Shown here: positions 5,220 through 7,554 of the stretch, piece after piece
Layout of the letters: each line of letters begins with the position of its first letter
Position numbering within the stretch: position 1 is the stretch's first letter
NCBI GenBank assembly: GCA_963658405.1
Contig: CAVKQI010000107.1
Span: 1-7,554, forward strand
Source: CAG-791 sp963658405
Lineage (GTDB): Bacteria > Bacillota > Clostridia > Lachnospirales > Lachnospiraceae
Direction: 5' to 3'
DNA: 7,554 nucleotides
Notes under the pieces: model-generated
Told to the model about the DNA's origin: nothing
The model's database searches: none
What the model saw: the letters and a program-made list of their open reading frames with translations, nothing else
Made by a program: the position numbers and the translations under genes

Positions 5220-6737
5220 ATGAGCAGACAGGAACCTTCTTTTTCTTCTGAAAAAAAACAGAATCCGTACACCGGCAGCACGGCCAGAGGCAGGGGACGT
5301 GTGCGCCTCTGGGCCGTCCTTTTCTGGCTCTTTGCCTGGGAGATCCTCAGTCTCTATCTCCACTCACAGATTCTTCTGGTCTCGCCCGTACAGGTACTGG
5401 TGCGGCTGGCACAGCTCCTTTTCACCGGCCGTTTCTGGGCATCCGTGGCCTTTTCCTTTTTCTGCATTGCCGGCGGTTTTCTGCTGGCCACGCTCACCGG
5501 GGTGCTGCTGGCCGCCCTCTCTGTCCGCTTCCGGCGGGTGGAGGAGCTCCTTTTTCCTGCCATGCTGGCCATCAAGTCCATCCCCGTGGCCTCCTTTATC
5601 ATCCTGGCGCTGATCTGGTTTTCCTCCCGGAATCTTTCTGTCCTGATATCCTTTCTGATGGTGCTGCCGGTCATCTACACCAACACACTGGACGGCATCC
5701 GCGCCGCCAGTCCTTCCCTGCTGGAGACCGCCCGCATCTTCCGGCTTCCCATGACCAGATGCATCCGCTATATCTATGTGCCGGAGGTCCTTCCCTTTTT
5801 CCGGGCAGGCTGCCGGATCGCTCTGGGGCTGTGCTGGAAAGCCGGCATTGCCGCAGAAGTCATCGGCATGCCTCAGGGTTCCATCGGCGAGCGTCTCCAG
5901 CAGGCCAAGATCTATCTGGATACCCCGGATCTCTTCGCCTGGACGCTGGTCATCATCTGCATCAGTCTCTGCTTTGAAAAGCTCTTCCTGGGACTGCTGC
6001 GGCTGCTGGAGAAATTCCTCTGCACCATGCCTGCGGCGCCGAAGGGGCACTCCCCCTTCCTCACCGCTGCCTCTTGCCACGGCGCTCGTGAGAAAAAAAA
6101 GACGGCAGGCACCCCTGCTTCTGTTTCTTCTCCTCACAGCAGTGATCTTTCGTCTATCACCCTGCAGGATGTCTCCAAAGATTTCGATGGGAAGGATGTC
6201 TTTTCTCACCTAAGCCTTACCTTCCCCGCCGGGCAGACCACCGCGGTCATGGCACCCTCCGGCGGCGGCAAGACCACCCTGCTGCGGCTGCTGACGGGAC
6301 TGGAAAATCCCGATGACGGAAAAATCCTGGGCACGGAAAACGCCCGTCTGGCCGTCGTCTTTCAGGAGGATCGTCTCTGCGATGCCCTGACCGCATCCGC
6401 CAATATCCGTCTCATGACCCCTTCCCTGTCCGAGCGGGAGGTTCTGGATGCCATGACCCAGGTGGGACTTGTAAACTGTGACAGGCAGCCCGTCCGGGAG
6501 TTTTCCGGCGGCATGCGAAGGCGCACTGCCATTCTCCGGGCCTTGCTCTCTGACTACGATATTCTGCTCCTGGATGAGCCCTTCAAGGGCCTGGATGAAG
6601 CCACCAGATCGCTGGTCATGGAGGATACCCGCCGCCGCAGCGCCGGGCGCACCGTGATCCTGGTCACCCATGATCCCCGGGAAGCAGAGGCCATGGGCGC
6701 GCACATTCTTACCCTGCCCCCGGAGACTTCCTGTTGA
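5220..6737 (+). CDS. ABC transporter permease-ATPase fusion protein (SsuC/TauC-like TMD joined to SsuB/TauB-like NBD)
   Basis: 505 aa with both core transporter parts in one chain. Residues about 29-265 form a BPD_transp_1-type membrane domain with roughly six hydrophobic segments (near 30-48, 75-100, 112-134, 138-155, 195-215 and 240-262). An EAA coupling loop spans about 166-200 (LLETARIF, VPEVLPFFRAG). A polar linker (270-310) leads to the ATPase: Walker A APSGGGKTT (345-353, Lys351), Q382, signature SGGM (429-432), Walker B D452/E453 and switch His484. All catalytic residues are present. Half-transporters in this class are normally separate genes; here two copies of the fusion would form the importer. 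The ATG at 5220 has no adjacent ribosome-binding site. A GTG at 5301 preceded by AGGGGA is an alternative start that would remove 27 polar residues without touching the membrane domain. Together with the preceding lipoprotein it makes a complete importer. Confidence 0.92.
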   Translation: MSRQEPSFSSEKKQNPYTGSTARGRGRVRLWAVLFWLFAWEILSLYLHSQILLVSPVQVLVRLAQLLFTGRFWASVAFSFFCIAGGFLLATLTGVLLAALSVRFRRVEELLFPAMLAIKSIPVASFIILALIWFSSRNLSVLISFLMVLPVIYTNTLDGIRAASPSLLETARIFRLPMTRCIRYIYVPEVLPFFRAGCRIALGLCWKAGIAAEVIGMPQGSIGERLQQAKIYLDTPDLFAWTLVIICISLCFEKLFLGLLRLLEKFLCTMPAAPKGHSPFLTAASCHGAREKKKTAGTPASVSSPHSSDLSSITLQDVSKDFDGKDVFSHLSLTFPAGQTTAVMAPSGGGKTTLLRLLTGLENPDDGKILGTENARLAVVFQEDRLCDALTASANIRLMTPSLSEREVLDAMTQVGLVNCDRQPVREFSGGMRRRTAILRALLSDYDILLLDEPFKGLDEATRSLVMEDTRRRSAGRTVILVTHDPREAEAMGAHILTLPPETSC

Positions 6738-6818
6738 CGATTTTACCGGTCATTCCCGCAGTCTCCCGACATACCGGGACAGCCTGCACCAAAACCCGTG
6801 AAATCATTTCTTTTCTGT

Positions 6819-6866
6819 AAAAAAAGCAGCAGGAAACCCGCTTTGGATTTCCTGCTGTCTTATTTT
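6819..6866. terminator. Bidirectional terminator between convergent genes
   Basis: CAGCAGGAAA (6827-6836) pairs perfectly with TTTCCTGCTG (6848-6857) around an 11-nt loop. On the minus strand the stem is followed by seven Us (A-run at 6819-6825), ending yqeY transcription. On the plus strand it is followed by TCTTATTTT, which can end the transporter transcript. Its place between two convergent stop codons fits. Confidence 0.88.
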
Positions 6867-6912
6867 GGGTGGAAAATCTGTCAGAATGTTCTTTGTCCCT
6901 CCGGCTGTATCT

Positions 6913-7353
6913 TTATTTAGCGCAGAGTTTTGCCACGACTTCGCCGATCAGCTTTCCATCTGCCTTGCCTTTTAAGGCGGGCATAACGGTCTTCATGATC
7001 TGACCTTTATTGCCGGTGGCCAGGACTTCACTGTACTCTCCGGTCAGCAGTGCCTCGATCTCCTCCGCGCTCATCTGGGCCGGCGCATACTCTTTGATCA
7101 CGTCATAGCGGAACTGATACTCGGCCTTCAGGTCCTCGCGGCTCGCCGGGCAGCTTTCGATCTGCTCTTTGGCGGTGCGCAGTTCCTTGGTCAGGGCACG
7201 GTCTACGAGTTCTTCCGGGATGTCGTCGCGCTTTCCTTCGTCGATCGCCAGTTTCTTGACGGCAGATACCAGAGAAGAGATGGCGTCTTTTCTGGCTTTG
7301 TCTCTTGCCTTCATGGCGGCGATCATGTCTTTCTGTAATGTTTCGAATTGCAT
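6913..7353 (-). CDS. yqeY: GatB/YqeY domain protein
   Basis: 146 aa, the usual length for free-standing YqeY proteins. Recognisable elements are an N-terminal MQFETLQKDMIAAMKARDK helix, RKDAISSLVSAVKK (20-33), then a charged helical middle with EELVDRALTKE, an AEYQFRYDVIKEYAPAQMSAEEI stretch (about 76-98) and the closing GQIMKTVMPALKGKADGKL segment. The domain is homologous to the tail of GatB, the amidotransferase subunit that handles mischarged tRNA, so tRNA-related binding is the usual proposal; its exact role is unsettled. The start is fixed by TAAGGAGGT (7366-7358). A longer frame to 7482 reads into hairpin DNA and has no ribosome-binding site. The gene is convergent with the transporter, ends at a strong terminator, and is probably an ordinary housekeeping neighbour unrelated to the locus to its left. 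Confidence 0.93.
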   Translation of the reverse strand: MQFETLQKDMIAAMKARDKARKDAISSLVSAVKKLAIDEGKRDDIPEELVDRALTKELRTAKEQIESCPASREDLKAEYQFRYDVIKEYAPAQMSAEEIEALLTGEYSEVLATGNKGQIMKTVMPALKGKADGKLIGEVVAKLCAK

Positions 7354-7424
7354 AGTTACCTCCTTATCTTGGCCACCCGGCCATGCCGCGGGCCAGCGCA
7401 AAAGTGCTCGCGCCCGTTGCATCA

Positions 7425-7444
7425 CGCACCGTTTTGCTAAGGTT
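7425..7444 (-). repeat. Short repeat CGCACCGTTTTGC upstream of yqeY, copy 2
   Basis: Exact second copy of the 13-bp string at 2078-2090, again followed 3 bases later by GGTT, and again upstream of the ribosome-binding site of a minus-strand gene. A GGGC...GCCC hairpin (7390-7415) lies between it and yqeY. Confidence 0.6.
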
Positions 7445-7483
7445 CGCCTCTTGCCTGCGGACGGCCGGCCCTTAACTCGCATC

Positions 7484-7541
7484 CCCGCTGATGCGGGTCT
7501 GCTCAGATAGGCGGGCCTATCTGCCGCGCTCTGAAAGCGCG
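7484..7541. repeat. Cluster of three small hairpins at the window end
   Basis: Consecutive hairpins: CCCGC-TGAT-GCGGG (7484-7497), CAGATAGGC-GG-GCCTATCTG (7504-7523, 9-bp arms) and CGCGCT-CTGAA-AGCGCG (7525-7541). No gene is visible between yqeY and the window edge. These resemble the other hairpin-filled gaps in the window in style but not in sequence. Confidence 0.65.
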
Positions 7542-7554
7542 TCAGATACCATCC

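Noticed and set aside
5364..6209. 281-aa minus-strand reading frame opposite the permease
   Set aside because: Low-complexity Gly/Gln/Asp composition typical of antisense frames; the plus strand encodes a clear transporter.
7354..7482. N-terminal extension of YqeY to 189 aa
   Set aside because: It is Arg-rich translation of hairpin and repeat DNA. The YqeY family starts at the MQFETLQ-type helix, which has a strong ribosome-binding site.
1..7554. CRISPR array, tRNA genes or insertion sequence
   Set aside because: Repeats are hairpins and not regularly spaced direct repeats; no transposase or tRNA fold was seen in the gaps.

Overview
The window looks like chromosomal DNA of a moderately GC-rich anaerobic Firmicute, most likely a Lachnospiraceae-type Clostridium. 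Supporting signs are strong AGGAGG-type ribosome-binding sites, a TTG start, a lipoprotein with a long acidic Ala/Glu/Ser linker, a Crp/Fnr regulator of clostridial type, and intergenic gaps full of hairpins. The family-level placement is inference. There are seven genes, all intact. No rRNA, tRNA, CRISPR array, transposase or phage gene is visible.

Layout: a large nested palindrome (9-172) lies downstream of a three-gene minus-strand operon (208-2782). In transcription order this operon encodes a HypB/UreG-like GTPase, an ABC-type ATPase with no membrane partner, and a cytosolic protein with a periplasmic-binding-protein-like fold. A 348-bp divergent region (2783-3130) holds multi-hairpin DNA, two back-to-back promoters and two related inverted repeats. 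The plus strand then encodes a cysteine-containing Crp/Fnr-family regulator (3131-3823), a substrate-binding lipoprotein of the NMT1/SsuA type (4003-5145), and one protein fusing an ABC permease to its ATPase (5220-6737). A bidirectional terminator separates this block from a convergent housekeeping gene, yqeY (6913-7353). More hairpins fill the end of the window.

Working model (inference): the regulator gene sits between two arms that it probably controls through GGTTAG-N6-CTAACC operators. One arm is a complete two-polypeptide ABC importer. The other is a cytosolic GTPase / ABC-ATPase / binding-protein trio that resembles metal or metallocofactor delivery machinery more than transport. The substrate cannot be read from the sequence. 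A role in handling a metal or cofactor for an anaerobic metalloenzyme is the most economical hypothesis, and no such target enzyme lies in the window. The gene trio, the shared operator and the covarying hairpin repeats most deserve follow-up.
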